DNA of 64,000 nucleotides, taken from NCBI RefSeq assembly GCF_014635285.1, contig NZ_BMCR01000006.1, positions 62,001 to 126,000 on the forward strand, given 5' to 3'. How positions within the stretch are numbered: position 1 is the first letter of the stretch; every line of letters starts with the position of its first letter. Source of the stretch: Stappia taiwanensis. GTDB lineage: Bacteria > Pseudomonadota > Alphaproteobacteria > Rhizobiales > Stappiaceae. The translations under genes were made by a program, and so were the position numbers. Shown here piece after piece: positions 34,772 to 44,753 of this stretch. The notes below the pieces were generated by a model that had not been told where the DNA came from, ran no database searches, and saw only the letters and a program-made list of their open reading frames with translations.

Positions 34772-35274
34772 CCCATGAGGACCCGCAAGGCCGGCCGGTG
34801 CGTGTCGCGCTCGGGCTTGGCTCGAACATCGGCGACACCCGGGCGCATCTGGATGCGGCGCTGCGCGGGCTGGAGCGCGAGGGCGATATCGTGGTGGTGG
34901 CCCGGTCCAGCGACTACCGCACCCCGCCCTGGGGGCCGGTGCCGCAGGACGATTACCGCAACGCCTGTATCGTGGTGGAGACCCGGCTCGGGCCGCGCGA
35001 GCTGCTGAACCGGTGCCTGGCGGTCGAAAAGGCGCTGGGGCGGGTGCGGGACATCCGCTGGGGCCCCCGGGTGATCGATATCGACGTGCTTGTCTACGGC
35101 GACCGGAAGGTCGAGGAGGAAGGCTTGTCGATCCCCCATCCGCGCATGGGCGAGCGGGCCTTCGTGCTGGTGCCGCTGGCGGAGATCTGGCCGGACGCGC
35201 CGCTTGGCGACGGGCGCACCGCCGCCGAGGCGCTTGCCACCTGCCCGGGGCAGGAGGACATCACCCGCCTGTGA
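34768..35274 (+). CDS. folK: 2-amino-4-hydroxy-6-hydroxymethyldihydropteridine pyrophosphokinase
   Basis: 168 residues from the ATG at 34768, overlapping the folP stop (ATGA). VALGLGSNIGDTRAHL is the ATP-site opening, and RWGPRVIDIDVLVYGD is the pterin/ATP-site signature. It makes the pyrophosphorylated pterin used by FolP, the next step in the pathway, so the two coupled genes encode consecutive reactions. Confidence 0.95.
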   Translation: MTHEDPQGRPVRVALGLGSNIGDTRAHLDAALRGLEREGDIVVVARSSDYRTPPWGPVPQDDYRNACIVVETRLGPRELLNRCLAVEKALGRVRDIRWGPRVIDIDVLVYGDRKVEEEGLSIPHPRMGERAFVLVPLAEIWPDAPLGDGRTAAEALATCPGQEDITRL

Positions 35275-35340
35275 GATGGGTGAGTGTGATGAGAAAGCCG
35301 CCTTGGGGGGCGTCCTCCCGGACGCCGCACACGCGGCGAG

Positions 35341-35414
35341 CCGGGATCGGCGAGGCACGGTCTTTCGCCTCCAGCCTCATGAAAACGCTTGCCTTTCGGC
35401 TCCCCGATCCCGGG
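35341..35414. repeat. Intergenic palindromic element
   Basis: CCGGGATCGGCGAG (35341-35354) is the inverted complement, with one mismatch, of CTCCCCGATCCCGG (35400-35413). The right arm runs into GTCGCGCTGACGCTTGCCCGGAATGAC. The style matches dispersed intergenic repeats of alphaproteobacteria. Only one copy is seen here. It lies between the convergent folK and tyrA genes. Confidence 0.5.
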
Positions 35415-35478
35415 TCGCGCTGACGCTTGCCCGGAATGACGCAGGAGGGAGGCACGGCTTGTCGGCGGTCCGACCCGC

Positions 35479-36423
35479 CTATGAGGCGGGTGTGTCCGGT
35501 TTCTGCGTCGGCGCGTTCCGGCCGAAGTTCGGAATATCCGTGTCCTGGCCGGCCTCGACGATCGAGCGGCGGATGCTCCGGGTACGGGTGAACAGGTTGA
35601 ACAGCGCCTCGCCGTCGCCCCAGCGCACCGCCCGCTGCAATGCCGACAGATCCTCGGAGAACCGCGCCAGCATTTCCAGGATCGCATCTTTGTTGTGCAG
35701 GCAGACGTCGCGCCACATGGTCGGATCGGAGGCCGCGAGCCGGGTAAAGTCGCGAAAGCCCGAGGCGGAGTATTTGATCACTTCCGACTTGGTCACCGTT
35801 TCGAGGTCGTCCGCCGTGCCGACGATGTTGTAGGCGATGATATGCGGCAGATGCGAGACGATCGCCAGCACCAGGTCGTGATGCTCCGGGTCCATGGTGT
35901 CGACCATGGAGCCGCAGGCCTGCCAGAAGGCCGAGAGCCGGGCAAGCGCTTCCTGGTCGCTGTCCGGGGTCGGCGTCAGGATGCACCAGCGGTCGTCGAA
36001 CAGGTCGGCGAAGCCGGCGTCCGGGCCGGATTCCTCCGTTCCGGCAATCGGATGGCCGGCAATGAAATGCACGCCCTCGGGCACATGCGGGGCGATCTGC
36101 CGGATCACCGATCCCTTGGTGGAACCGACGTCGGTGAGGATCGCGCCCGGTGTCAAGGCCGGTGCGATCCATTTCGCCACCGCCTCGCTGGCGCCGACCG
36201 GCACGCAGATGATGACAAGATCCGCTCCGGCGACCGCCTCTCCCGCATCCAGATAATATCGATCGCCAAGGCCCAGTTCCTCTGCCCGGCGCAGGGTGTG
36301 CGCGGAGCGGGTGGAGACGATGATCTCGTCGGCGAGCTTCCGCTGGCGGATGACATGCGCCAGCGAGGAGCCGATCAGGCCGATGCCGATCAGGGCGATG
36401 CGATTGAAATGCGGGTCTGACAT
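35479..36423 (-). CDS. tyrA: Prephenate/arogenate dehydrogenase
   Basis: 314 residues from the ATG at 36423. The N-terminal Rossmann fold opens IALIGIGLIGSSLAHVIR. ILTDVGSTKGSVIRQIAP, FIAGHPIAGTEESGPDAGF and VSHLPHIIAYNIV are TyrA signatures containing the catalytic His region. It makes 4-hydroxyphenylpyruvate or tyrosine from prephenate or arogenate with NAD(P). It lies 107 bases downstream of hisC, whose product can transaminate the aromatic keto acids. Some workers call this gene tyrC. Confidence 0.92.
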   Translation of the reverse strand: MSDPHFNRIALIGIGLIGSSLAHVIRQRKLADEIIVSTRSAHTLRRAEELGLGDRYYLDAGEAVAGADLVIICVPVGASEAVAKWIAPALTPGAILTDVGSTKGSVIRQIAPHVPEGVHFIAGHPIAGTEESGPDAGFADLFDDRWCILTPTPDSDQEALARLSAFWQACGSMVDTMDPEHHDLVLAIVSHLPHIIAYNIVGTADDLETVTKSEVIKYSASGFRDFTRLAASDPTMWRDVCLHNKDAILEMLARFSEDLSALQRAVRWGDGEALFNLFTRTRSIRRSIVEAGQDTDIPNFGRNAPTQKPDTPAS

Positions 36424-36530
36424 GGATTGGACTTGGCTGTTCGGGCCGCCAGGCCGGCGCACCCGAAGGGGAGGAAGGCCAGGCGGACGGCGCCGGACGG
36501 GCGCGTCCCGCCCGGGCCGCGAAGTTCGGC

Positions 36531-37634
36531 CTAGGCCGAGAGATACTCTTTCAGGATGCCGACGGTTGCCCGGTTGGCTTCCTCGTCGCCGATCGACATG
36601 CGCAGCGCGCCGGGCAGGCCATAGGCACCGACCGCGCGCAGCACGCAGCCGCGCGCGCTGAGATAGCTGTCGGCCTCGGCCGCCGTCTTTCCGGGCGTCT
36701 CCGGGAAATGGATCAGCACGAAATTGCCGACACTCGGCGTCACCGTGAGCCCGAGCGCGGTAATCTCCTCGGTGACCCAGCCGCGCCATTTCTCATTATG
36801 GGCGATGGCCAGGTCGAGGAAACTGGCGTCGCGGATCGAGGCGATGCCGGCGGCCTGGGCGGCGGTGTTGATGTTGAACGGGCCGCGCACCCGGTTGAGC
36901 GCGTCGATCACGTGGGCCGGGCCGTATCCCCAGCCAAGGCGCAGGGCCGCCAGGCCGTGGATCTTGGAAAAGGTCCGGGTCATGACGACATTCGGTGCGG
37001 TCGCCGCCAGTTCGACGCCGGCTTCGTAGTCGTTGCGCCGGACATATTCCGCATAGGCGGCATCGAGCACCAAGAGCACATGCGGCGGCAGGCCCGCCTG
37101 CAGCCGCTTGACCTCGTCGAACGGCAGGTAGGTGCCGGTCGGGTTGTTCGGATTGGCGAGGAACACCACCTTGGTGCGGTCGGTGACCCGCTCCAGGATC
37201 GCGTCGACATCGGTGGTCAGATTGCGTTCCGGCGCCACGACCGGCGTGCCGCCGGCGGCCAGAATGGCGATCTTGTAGACCAGGAAGCCATATTCGCTGT
37301 AGATCGCCTCGTCGCCCGGGCCGATGTAGCAGCGGGCCACCAGCTCCAGGATCTCGTCCGAGCCGTTGCCGCAGATGATCCGGTCGGCGTTGAGCCCATG
37401 CACCTCGGCGATGGCCGCGCGCAGAAGCGCGGAGCTGCCATCCGGGTAGCGCTCCAGATCGACCCCGGCCTCGCGATAGGCGGCAAGCGCCTTGGGGCTG
37501 GCACCGAGCGGGCTCTCGTTGGACGAGAGCTTGTGCAGCTTGGCACCTCCGGTCGACATCGCCTTGCCGGGAACGTAAGGGGCGATGTCGAGGATGCCGG
37601 GCCGTGGCTGCGGGTGGGTCGATTGAGGCTGCAT
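36531..37634 (-). CDS. hisC: Histidinol-phosphate / aromatic aminotransferase
   Basis: 367 residues from the ATG at 37634. PLP lysine Lys224 lies in [24 protein letters not shown] (161-168) and LDAAYAEY (190-197) are the other cofactor contacts. HisC converts imidazole-acetol phosphate to histidinol phosphate. In organisms with hisC beside tyrA it usually also makes tyrosine and phenylalanine. The gene is divergent from metX. Confidence 0.93.
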   Translation of the reverse strand: MQPQSTHPQPRPGILDIAPYVPGKAMSTGGAKLHKLSSNESPLGASPKALAAYREAGVDLERYPDGSSALLRAAIAEVHGLNADRIICGNGSDEILELVARCYIGPGDEAIYSEYGFLVYKIAILAAGGTPVVAPERNLTTDVDAILERVTDRTKVVFLANPNNPTGTYLPFDEVKRLQAGLPPHVLLVLDAAYAEYVRRNDYEAGVELAATAPNVVMTRTFSKIHGLAALRLGWGYGPAHVIDALNRVRGPFNINTAAQAAGIASIRDASFLDLAIAHNEKWRGWVTEEITALGLTVTPSVGNFVLIHFPETPGKTAAEADSYLSARGCVLRAVGAYGLPGALRMSIGDEEANRATVGILKEYLSA

Positions 37635-37889
37635 TGTCTTCGTCGTCCAGCGCAAGAAGTGTATCGCGAGTGTCCGCGCCCGGTATCCGAATGGTGTCCT
37701 GCTCGGAATGCGCCGGGGACGGAGCGTCCAGTCATAGGCAGACAGGCTTGCGAAAGCAAAAGAAAACATTGACCTTGGCGAGCTTGCCTCCTACCTGTCG
37801 GACCCTGCGCGCGAGGAGATCGCGCGCGCCGGACCGGACGACGGGGCCGGCTGGAGACATGCCGTCCTACCTGAGCGGGGCAACGCCAG

Positions 37890-39128
37890 ATGTCTGGAAA
37901 CAACGGGCGTTCCGAGGCGCTGGATGAGACGGCTCAGACAATCACGGAGGCTGGGGTGAGCGCGGATGCCGCGAACCGGGCGGATCACCCGTCCAGCAAG
38001 GTAATGCGGTTCAGCGCCGATGCGGCGTTGACGCTGGACAGCGGGCCGAAGCTTGGCCCCTGGCAGATTGCCTATGAAACCTATGGCACGCTGAACGCTG
38101 ACCGCAGCAACGCGGTGCTGGTGTGCCACGCGCTGACCGGCGACCAGTATGTCGCCTCGCCCAATCCCTATACCGGCAAGCCGGGCTGGTGGTCGATGCT
38201 GGTCGGCCCCGGCCGGCCGGTCGACACCAACCATTATTTCGTCATCTGTGCCAATGTGCTTGGCGGCTGCCTCGGTACCACCGGGCCGGCCTCGACCAAT
38301 CCGGCCACGGGCCAGCGTTGGGGGCTCGACCTGCCGCTGGTGACGATCCGGGACATGGTCAATGCCCAGGCTGTGCTGCTCGATCATCTCGGCATCGAGA
38401 CGCTGTTTGCCGTCATCGGTGGCTCGATGGGGGGCATGCAGGTGCTGCAATGGGCGGCGAGCTATCCGGAGCGGGTCTTTTCCGCCATTCCCATCGCCAC
38501 CGCCGCGCGCCATTCCTCGCAGAACATCGCCTTCCACGAGGTCGGCCGCCAGGCGGTTATGGCGGATCCGAACTGGTGCGGCGGGCGCTATTTCGAACGC
38601 GGTGTACGCCCCTCCAAGGGGCTGGCGGTGGCGCGGATGGCCGCGCATATCACCTATCTCTCTGATCCGGCGCTGCACAGGAAGTTCGGCCGCAATCTGC
38701 AGGACCGGGAGACGGTGACCTTCGGCTTCGACGCCGATTTCCAGATCGAAAGCTACCTGCGGCATCAGGGGATGACCTTTGTCGACCGGTTCGATCCGAA
38801 CTCCTATCTCTATGTGACGCGGGCGATGGATTATTTTGATCTGGCCGCCGACTATGACGGCTCGCTCGCCCGCGCCTTCCTGCACTCTCCGACCCGGTTC
38901 TGCATCATGTCCTTTACCTCCGACTGGCTGTTTCCGACTGAGGAAAGCAAGGTGGTGGTGCGTGCGCTCAATGCCTCGGCGGCAAACGTGTCCTTCGTCG
39001 AGGTGGAAAGCGACCGGGGCCATGACGCCTTCCTGCTCGATGAGCCGGAAATGTTCCGCACGGTGCGGGGGTTCCTGACCGGGGCGGCCAATGCGCGTGG
39101 CATCACGCCGCCGGGAGCGGGCGCATGA
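37890..39128 (+). CDS. metX: Homoserine O-acetyltransferase (MetX)
   Basis: 412 residues. Alpha/beta-hydrolase with the nucleophile Ser179 in [10 protein letters not shown]; the Asp in TSDWLFP and the His in DRGHDAFL complete the triad. Acetylation of homoserine precedes sulfur incorporation in methionine synthesis, though some MetX enzymes use succinyl-CoA. The first 35 residues are polar and variable. The 5' region has a GCGCGCG/CGCGCGC hairpin (37807-37827). I looked for a SAM-II-type riboswitch and could not see one. It overlaps metW by four bases. Confidence 0.94.
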   Translation: MSGNNGRSEALDETAQTITEAGVSADAANRADHPSSKVMRFSADAALTLDSGPKLGPWQIAYETYGTLNADRSNAVLVCHALTGDQYVASPNPYTGKPGWWSMLVGPGRPVDTNHYFVICANVLGGCLGTTGPASTNPATGQRWGLDLPLVTIRDMVNAQAVLLDHLGIETLFAVIGGSMGGMQVLQWAASYPERVFSAIPIATAARHSSQNIAFHEVGRQAVMADPNWCGGRYFERGVRPSKGLAVARMAAHITYLSDPALHRKFGRNLQDRETVTFGFDADFQIESYLRHQGMTFVDRFDPNSYLYVTRAMDYFDLAADYDGSLARAFLHSPTRFCIMSFTSDWLFPTEESKVVVRALNASAANVSFVEVESDRGHDAFLLDEPEMFRTVRGFLTGAANARGITPPGAGA

Positions 39129-39754
39129 GTCGGGTGCAGCTTTCCGAGACAGGAGCAAGCCGCGGCGATCATCGGCTGGTCGCCGGGCTGGTTACCCCGG
39201 GCGCGCGGGTGCTCGATATCGGCTGCGGCGATGGCGCCTTGCTCGATCTGCTGATGCGCGAGAAGCAGGTGGACGGGCGCGGCATGGAGCTGTCGCAGGC
39301 CGGGGTGAATGCCTGTGTCGCCCGTGGCTTGTCGGTGGTGCAGGGCGATGCGGATCGCGATCTGGAGGATTATCCGGACGATGCGTTTGATTTCGTCATC
39401 CTGAGCCAGACGCTGCAGGCGACCCGTGCACCGCGCAAGGTGCTGGAGCAGCTCCTGCGCATTGGCGAGCACGTGATCGTCTCCTTCCCGAATTTCGGGG
39501 TCTGGCGCAACCGGCTGCAACTGCTGTTCACCGGCAGCATGCCGGTAACCGAGCATCTGCCCTATTCCTGGTACGACACGCCGAACATCCATTTCTGCAC
39601 CATCCGCGATTTCGTCTCGCTGTGCCGGGAGGTGGATGCGCGGATGGAAAAGGCGATGGCGCTGAACGCGCGCGGCGAGCCGGTGCCGTTTACCGCGCCG
39701 TGGTGGGTCTGGAACCTGATCGGCGAACAGGCGGTGTTCCTGCTGAGGCGCTAG
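39125..39754 (+). CDS. metW: Methionine biosynthesis protein MetW
   Basis: 209 residues, start overlapping the metX stop (ATGA). A class I methyltransferase-like fold opens with [15 protein letters not shown], and the MetW-specific phrases [13 protein letters not shown] and [19 protein letters not shown] follow. MetW works with MetX in methionine synthesis in alphaproteobacteria; its methyl-transfer chemistry is not established. It converges on a second, unrelated methyltransferase gene (43 bases apart). Confidence 0.94.
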   Translation: MSRVQLSETGASRGDHRLVAGLVTPGARVLDIGCGDGALLDLLMREKQVDGRGMELSQAGVNACVARGLSVVQGDADRDLEDYPDDAFDFVILSQTLQATRAPRKVLEQLLRIGEHVIVSFPNFGVWRNRLQLLFTGSMPVTEHLPYSWYDTPNIHFCTIRDFVSLCREVDARMEKAMALNARGEPVPFTAPWWVWNLIGEQAVFLLRR

Positions 39755-39797
39755 GGTCTGGACCCTGGTTGCGGCCCACAGGGCCTGAAGGATCGCG

Positions 39798-40571
39798 TCA
39801 GCTCTTGGGCGCCGGATCGCGGCGGTGCGCCGAGCCGTGCACCCCCGGGGCGGCGCCATCGGGGATGAACACCGGCCGAAGGGCCTGCACGAGGCGTTTT
39901 TTTCCCACCGGCACGCCGCGGAACAGTTGCTTTTCCGCTTCGATGATCAACAGGCCGGCGAAGGCCGGCCACAGGCGCCGGCCCACCTGTTCCCAGGCGC
40001 GGGCGCTGCGCAAGAGCAGCCGCCAGCGGGTCGGCGGCAGGCACAGCGCCTCGTCGCTGCCGGTGGTGCGGAACTGGCAGGTCTTCAAGAGTTGTTCGAT
40101 CTGCCCCCGCGAGAACGGACGGCCATAGCCGAAGGGCGAGATTTCCGATCGCGCCCAGAGCCCGCGCCGGTTGGGGACGACGACGATCAGCCGGCCGCCG
40201 GGGGTGAGCACCCGCCAGACCTCGCGCAGGAGCGCGTCCGGGTCGCCGCAATGGTCGATGCCATGCACCAACAGGGCGTTGTCGAAGATGCTGTCGGGAA
40301 ACGGCAGGTCGGTTTCATCGACCAGGGTCGCCGAGTTGCGCCCACCGCGCGGCCAGGCCACCACCCCTTGCGCCGCCGGCATGGCGGCGATGCAGCGCTC
40401 GGCCTCATCGAGATAGGGGCGCATGTAGGGGCCGGTGTAACCGATGCCAATCAGCCGCTTTCCGGCCAGGGTGGGCCAGAAAGTGCGGATCCGTGCGCCG
40501 ACCAGCACCCGCAGCATGCGGCCAAGGGGCAGATCGTAGAAGGTGCGCTGGTGGGCAACGTCGAGATACAT
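39798..40571 (-). CDS. Class I SAM-dependent methyltransferase
   Basis: 257 residues from the ATG at 40571. GYTGPYMRPYLDEAERCIAA stands where the glycine-rich SAM loop is expected, but the canonical GxGxG is altered. LPFPDSIFDNALLVHGIDHC and LREVWRVLTPGGRLIVVVPN are good type-11 motifs. The C-terminal third is basic and has no obvious domain. It is divergent from gloB, an arrangement I recall from other Hyphomicrobiales. The substrate is unknown. Confidence 0.8.
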   Translation of the reverse strand: MYLDVAHQRTFYDLPLGRMLRVLVGARIRTFWPTLAGKRLIGIGYTGPYMRPYLDEAERCIAAMPAAQGVVAWPRGGRNSATLVDETDLPFPDSIFDNALLVHGIDHCGDPDALLREVWRVLTPGGRLIVVVPNRRGLWARSEISPFGYGRPFSRGQIEQLLKTCQFRTTGSDEALCLPPTRWRLLLRSARAWEQVGRRLWPAFAGLLIIEAEKQLFRGVPVGKKRLVQALRPVFIPDGAAPGVHGSAHRRDPAPKS

Positions 40572-40755
40572 GGGTGCCTTGCGATGACGATGCGAAGAGA
40601 ACGCGGCGGGTGATTGAACCCTCCCGCGCCCGCCGATGCAACAGCGGTGATTGTGACGAGGCCTCGCCTCTTGTTCCAGTGGCCGGGGCGGGGCACTGTG
40701 AGCGCAAAGCACGGGGCGCGGCCTTGCGGGCCGCCTTGCAACGGGAGTTGAGCGA

Positions 40756-41556
40756 ATGAACGCAGACGGGACAGACACCGGCGCGGCGGTGGAAATCAGG
40801 CAGTTCGGTTGTCTTGAGGACAATTTCGGTGTGCTGGTGCATGTGCCGGAAACGGGCGCGACCATCGCTTTCGACGTGCCCGATCAGGGGCCGTATGTGG
40901 CGGCGCTCGCCGAGACCGGCTGGGAACTGACCGACGTCCTCATCACCCATCACCATTGGGACCATGTGCAGGGGCTTGAGGAGCTGAAGCGGCAGACCGG
41001 CGCCCGGGCCATCGGACCGGCCTTGTCACGCGACCGCATCGAGGGGCTTGACGACTGGGTCGAGGACGGGGCGAAAATCACCGTCGGCGGCCTTGCGTTC
41101 CAGGCCATTGGCACCCCGGGGCATACGCTCGACCAGATTTCCTGGTGGGCGCCGGATGCCGGCTTTGCCCACACCGGCGATACCCTGTTCTCGCTCGGCT
41201 GCGGCCGGGTGTTCGAGGGCGACATGGAGATGATGTGGACCTCGCTCGACCGGCTGGCGCGCATGCTGCCGCTGGAAACACAGATCTACTGCGGTCATGA
41301 ATACACGCTTGCCAATGCCCGGTTCGCCCTGACTATCGATCCGGACAACGCGGCGCTGGCGGAGCGGGTGCGTCAGATTGAGGCGCTGCGCGCCGCCGGC
41401 AAGCCGACCCTGCCGACAACCATGGCGGAGGAACTGGCGACCAATCCGTTCCTGCGCGCCCGGGACCCGGCGATCCAGCGGCATCTTGGCATGAGTGGCG
41501 CCGATCCGGCGGAGGTGTTCGCCGAGATCCGTCGGCGCAAGGACAGCTTCCGATGA
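40756..41556 (+). CDS. gloB: Hydroxyacylglutathione hydrolase (glyoxalase II-like)
   Basis: 266 residues. The metallo-beta-lactamase metal motif THHHWDH is at 64-70. FAHTGDTLFSLGCGRVFEG is the second metal ligand and glutathione-site region, and YCGHEYTLANARFAL the third. It hydrolyses S-lactoylglutathione to lactate and glutathione in methylglyoxal detoxification. It overlaps the DUF985 cupin gene by four bases (ATGA). Confidence 0.93.
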   Translation: MNADGTDTGAAVEIRQFGCLEDNFGVLVHVPETGATIAFDVPDQGPYVAALAETGWELTDVLITHHHWDHVQGLEELKRQTGARAIGPALSRDRIEGLDDWVEDGAKITVGGLAFQAIGTPGHTLDQISWWAPDAGFAHTGDTLFSLGCGRVFEGDMEMMWTSLDRLARMLPLETQIYCGHEYTLANARFALTIDPDNAALAERVRQIEALRAAGKPTLPTTMAEELATNPFLRARDPAIQRHLGMSGADPAEVFAEIRRRKDSFR

Positions 41557-42026
41557 GCGGGCCGATGGTGACCGGTCAGATGATGGATCCCTCGCTCACC
41601 GCGCGCGACATCATCCGCCTGCTCGATCTTGCCCCGCATCCGGAGGGCGGGCATTACCGCGAAACCTTCCGCGATCCGACAACGGACGCGCAGGGGCGCG
41701 CCATGTCGACGGCGATCTACTACCTGCTGGAGGCGGGCGAGGTGTCGGCCTGGCACCGGGTCGATGCGGTGGAGATCTGGCACTGGCACGCGGGCGGGCC
41801 GCTGGCGCTGACCATTTCGCCGAACGGCCACGACGTGAGCGCGATGCACCTGGGGCCGGATCTTGCCACCCATCAGCGGCCGCAAGGGATCGTGCCGCGC
41901 AATGCCTGGCAGACGGCGGAAAGCCTTGGCCGCTGGACGTTGGTCGGCTGCACGGTGGCGCCGGGGTTTGAGTTTGCCGGCTTCGAAATGGCGCCGAAGG
42001 GCTGGCGGCCGCGCCGGCGCGGCTGA
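41553..42026 (+). CDS. DUF985 cupin-like protein
   Basis: 157 residues (the true start could be Met11 at 41583). LDLAPHPEGGHYRETFRD, STAIYYLLEAGEVSAWHRVD and IVPRNAWQTAESLG are the DUF985 signatures, with His and Glu residues that could bind metal in the cupin barrel. The function is unknown. Translational coupling to gloB suggests a shared role, perhaps sugar- or carbonyl-related, which is inference. Confidence 0.88.
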   Translation: MSGPMVTGQMMDPSLTARDIIRLLDLAPHPEGGHYRETFRDPTTDAQGRAMSTAIYYLLEAGEVSAWHRVDAVEIWHWHAGGPLALTISPNGHDVSAMHLGPDLATHQRPQGIVPRNAWQTAESLGRWTLVGCTVAPGFEFAGFEMAPKGWRPRRRG

Positions 42027-42147
42027 CTGGCACCGGGATCGGTGCTTTCCCGTCTTGCTTTGAGCGCGAGCGCCGCTACAGTGCGCGCGACTTTCCGGGC
42101 GCGTCGTCGCGCCCGGTCGGGCCACTCGCGATCGGACGGCAAAGACT

Positions 42148-43368
42148 ATGGCAAAGAACGACATCAAGAAGGTGGTGCTCGCCTACTCGGGCGGTCTCGA
42201 CACCTCGATCATCCTCAAATGGCTGCAGACCGAATACGGCTGCGAGGTGGTGACCTTCACCGCCGATCTCGGCCAGGGCGAGGAACTGGAGCCGGCGCGC
42301 CGCAAGGCGGAGATGCTGGGCATCAAGGAAATCTACATCGACGACCTGCGCGAGGAGTTCATCCGCGACTTCGTCTTCCCGATGTTCCGCGCCAATGCCG
42401 TCTATGAGGGCATCTACCTGCTCGGCACCTCGATTGCCCGGCCGCTGATTTCCAAGCGCCTGATCGAGATCGCCCACGAGACCGGCGCCGATGCCATTGC
42501 CCATGGCGCTACCGGCAAGGGCAACGACCAGGTGCGGTTCGAGCTGTCCGCCTATGCGCTCGATCCCGATATCAAGGTGATCGCGCCCTGGCGCGACTGG
42601 ACCTTCAAGTCGCGCACCGATCTGATCGAGTTCGCCCAGCAGCACCAGATCCCGGTGCCGAAGGACAAGCATGGCGAGGCGCCCTTCTCGGTCGACGCCA
42701 ACATGCTGCACTCCTCGTCCGAAGGGAAGGTGCTGGAGGATCCGTGGGAAGAGGCGCCGGAGTATGTGCACCAGCGCACCGTCTCGCCGATGGATGCCCC
42801 CGATGCGGTGACCGAGATCACCATCGGCTTCGAGCGCGGCGACGCCGTCTCGATCAATGGCGAGCGCCTGTCGCCGGCGACCCTGTTCGCCAAGCTCAAC
42901 GATCTGGGCCGCGACAATGGCATCGGCCGGATCGACCTGGTGGAAAACCGCTTCGTCGGCATGAAGTCGCGCGGTGTCTACGAGACCCCGGGCGGCACCA
43001 TCCTGCTGGCGGCCCATCGCGGCATGGAATCCATCACCCTCGACCGTGGCGCCGCCCATCTCAAGGATGAGCTGATGCCGCGTTACGCGGAGCTGATCTA
43101 CAACGGCTTCTGGTTCTCGCCGGAGCGGGAGATGCTGCAGGCGGCGATCGACAAGAGCCAGGAAAAGGTCACCGGTGAGGTGCGGTTGAAGCTCTACAAG
43201 GGCAACATCATCACCGTGGGTCGCCAGTCGCCCTATTCGCTCTACTCGGAAGAGCTGGTCACCTTCGAGGATGACCACGGCGCCTATGACCAGAAGGACG
43301 CGGCGGGCTTCATCCGCCTCAATGCCCTGCGCCTGCGCACGCTGGCCAAGCGCAACAAGCTGGACTGA
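42148..43368 (+). CDS. argG: Argininosuccinate synthase
   Basis: 406 residues, type-1 length. [18 protein letters not shown] is the PP-loop ATP site, [16 protein letters not shown] the citrulline/aspartate region and [20 protein letters not shown] a family block. It condenses citrulline and aspartate in arginine synthesis. The 5' gap (121 bases after the cupin) may hold its promoter. A ferredoxin-like gene starts 11 bases after the stop. Confidence 0.98.
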   Translation: MAKNDIKKVVLAYSGGLDTSIILKWLQTEYGCEVVTFTADLGQGEELEPARRKAEMLGIKEIYIDDLREEFIRDFVFPMFRANAVYEGIYLLGTSIARPLISKRLIEIAHETGADAIAHGATGKGNDQVRFELSAYALDPDIKVIAPWRDWTFKSRTDLIEFAQQHQIPVPKDKHGEAPFSVDANMLHSSSEGKVLEDPWEEAPEYVHQRTVSPMDAPDAVTEITIGFERGDAVSINGERLSPATLFAKLNDLGRDNGIGRIDLVENRFVGMKSRGVYETPGGTILLAAHRGMESITLDRGAAHLKDELMPRYAELIYNGFWFSPEREMLQAAIDKSQEKVTGEVRLKLYKGNIITVGRQSPYSLYSEELVTFEDDHGAYDQKDAAGFIRLNALRLRTLAKRNKLD

Positions 43369-43379
43369 GGCGAAGGCCC

Positions 43380-44063
43380 ATGGACATGGCGCGGGCGACC
43401 CGGCTTTCCAAGGCCCTCGCCCGTGCCGGCTTTCTCGGGCTCGGCGGGTTTCACCCCGGGCCTGGCGATGCGGTGCCGCCGGTTTGCTCCGGCGGCCCGG
43501 ACACGCGGACCCTGCTTCTCATCGGCAGCGTCGGCCCGGATCTCTTTCGCGCCTTTGGCGCAGCGCCTGAAGCTGTCGATGGCGCGGCCGATCCGCTCGA
43601 CCGCTATACCCGCCGCCAGCTTGGCGCGATTGCCGGCGATTTCGGCCTTGCGCCGCTCTTTCCCTTCGATGGCCCGCCCTATCACCCGTTCCAGCGCTGG
43701 GCGCTGCGCGTTGGCGGCTTTTCCCGCTCGCCGATGGGGGTGCTGGCCCACGCGGCATTCGGCCCCTGGGCGGGGCTGCGAGGGGCCTTGCTGTCGCCCG
43801 AGCGGTTTGGCCGGTTCGAGGCGAACGACACCGCTGGTCCTTGCGAGGCCTGCGAGGATACCCCGTGCGTTGCCGCCTGCCCGGCCGGGGCGCTGTCGCT
43901 TGAGGCGGGCTATGACGTGCCGCGCTGCCGGTCTCATCTAGAGGCGCGGCCGGACGCGCCCTGCCGCAGCGGGTGCCTCGCCCGCAGGGCCTGTCCCTTC
44001 GGGCGTTCTTATGCCCAGGACCCGGCGCAAGGGACGTTTCACATGCGGGCGTTTTTCAGCTAG
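43380..44063 (+). CDS. Ferredoxin-like 4Fe-4S protein
   Basis: 227 residues, with the ATG at 43386 as an alternative start. The C-terminal half has eight cysteines: C155-x2-C158-x4-C163-x3-C167-P, then C183, C195-x3-C199 and C205-P. This resembles the iron-sulfur domain of QueG-like reductases but without the rest of that enzyme. The N-terminal part (GSVGPDLFRAFG, YTRRQLGAIAGDFGLAPLFP) looks globular and is also seen in these ferredoxin-like proteins as I recall. It is 11 bases after argG. The function is unknown; electron transfer is inferred. Confidence 0.75.
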   Translation: MDMARATRLSKALARAGFLGLGGFHPGPGDAVPPVCSGGPDTRTLLLIGSVGPDLFRAFGAAPEAVDGAADPLDRYTRRQLGAIAGDFGLAPLFPFDGPPYHPFQRWALRVGGFSRSPMGVLAHAAFGPWAGLRGALLSPERFGRFEANDTAGPCEACEDTPCVAACPAGALSLEAGYDVPRCRSHLEARPDAPCRSGCLARRACPFGRSYAQDPAQGTFHMRAFFS

Positions 44064-44089
44064 TCGCAGGAGTGTTCGACCCGACGTCG

Positions 44090-44608
44090 TCAATTGACGG
44101 AAGTCGGGCGCTCGCGCTCCGGGTTGCGGTGGTAGCCCGGGCCGATGGTCAGCGGGCTGTCGGGCACCAGACCAGGATCGACATCGCTCACCAGGTGCCG
44201 TTCGTGGGTCTCGATCACCTTGCCGCTCGCGTTTTCCTCCACCGTCAAGGTGACCCGGTAGGGGTGCCCTTCCTTCACGCCGTGAACCGGCGGGGTCTCG
44301 AAGCTGTAGCGGGTGGCGCGGGCGGTGATCGCGCGCTGCAGGGTGATCGGCTGGCCGCCAGTGGGGTTTTCAAAGCGGGCAATCAGGCGCAGGCCCGTTG
44401 GCGTTGGCCGCTGCACGGCGGCGGTGATGCCGTAGTGGATATCGGCGTGCCGGTAGTTGTAGATGAACCCGCCACCGGTAATCGTCAGGTAGGTCTTGTC
44501 CGCCTGCATCTGATGGTTGTAGACGGCGAGGCCGATAAAGGTCCCGCCGACAAGGACGACGACAAGACTGACCGCAAGGCGAAAGTATCGGGTCTTCTCG
44601 AATTCCAT
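44090..44608 (-). CDS. Hypothetical membrane-anchored protein
   Basis: 172 residues from the ATG at 44608. One transmembrane segment (about 10-30, LAVSLVVVLVGGTFIGLAVY) follows a short charged tail, and the remainder is beta-rich and probably periplasmic (TYLTITGGGFIYNYRHADIH, RATRYSFETPPVHGV). No recognised domain. It converges on the ferredoxin-like gene (26 bases). Its role is not inferred. Confidence 0.65.
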   Translation of the reverse strand: MEFEKTRYFRLAVSLVVVLVGGTFIGLAVYNHQMQADKTYLTITGGGFIYNYRHADIHYGITAAVQRPTPTGLRLIARFENPTGGQPITLQRAITARATRYSFETPPVHGVKEGHPYRVTLTVEENASGKVIETHERHLVSDVDPGLVPDSPLTIGPGYHRNPERERPTSVN

Positions 44609-44753
44609 GACCGGCTCCGGCTGGACGAGAGGGATTTGAAGTTTCCCGTCAAACCGGCGCGCGGGCAAGCTGTCGCTTTTTACGGGTGTCGCGATTGTTC
44701 AAGACGCCCACTGGCCCCGTAGTTATCAGGGGGAGACACAGAGGAGTTCGCAG

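Noticed and set aside
37635-37889. SAM-II-type riboswitch upstream of metX
   Set aside because: I looked for the conserved core and its pseudoknot sequences and did not find them. The region has a GCGCGCG hairpin and a GCTTGCGAAAGC hairpin, but neither fits the riboswitch pattern.
44088-44099. CGTCAATTGACG perfect palindrome at the end of the ferredoxin-like/membrane protein pair
   Set aside because: It covers the stop of the convergent gene, and a 12-base palindrome is short enough to arise by chance; no terminator features accompany it.
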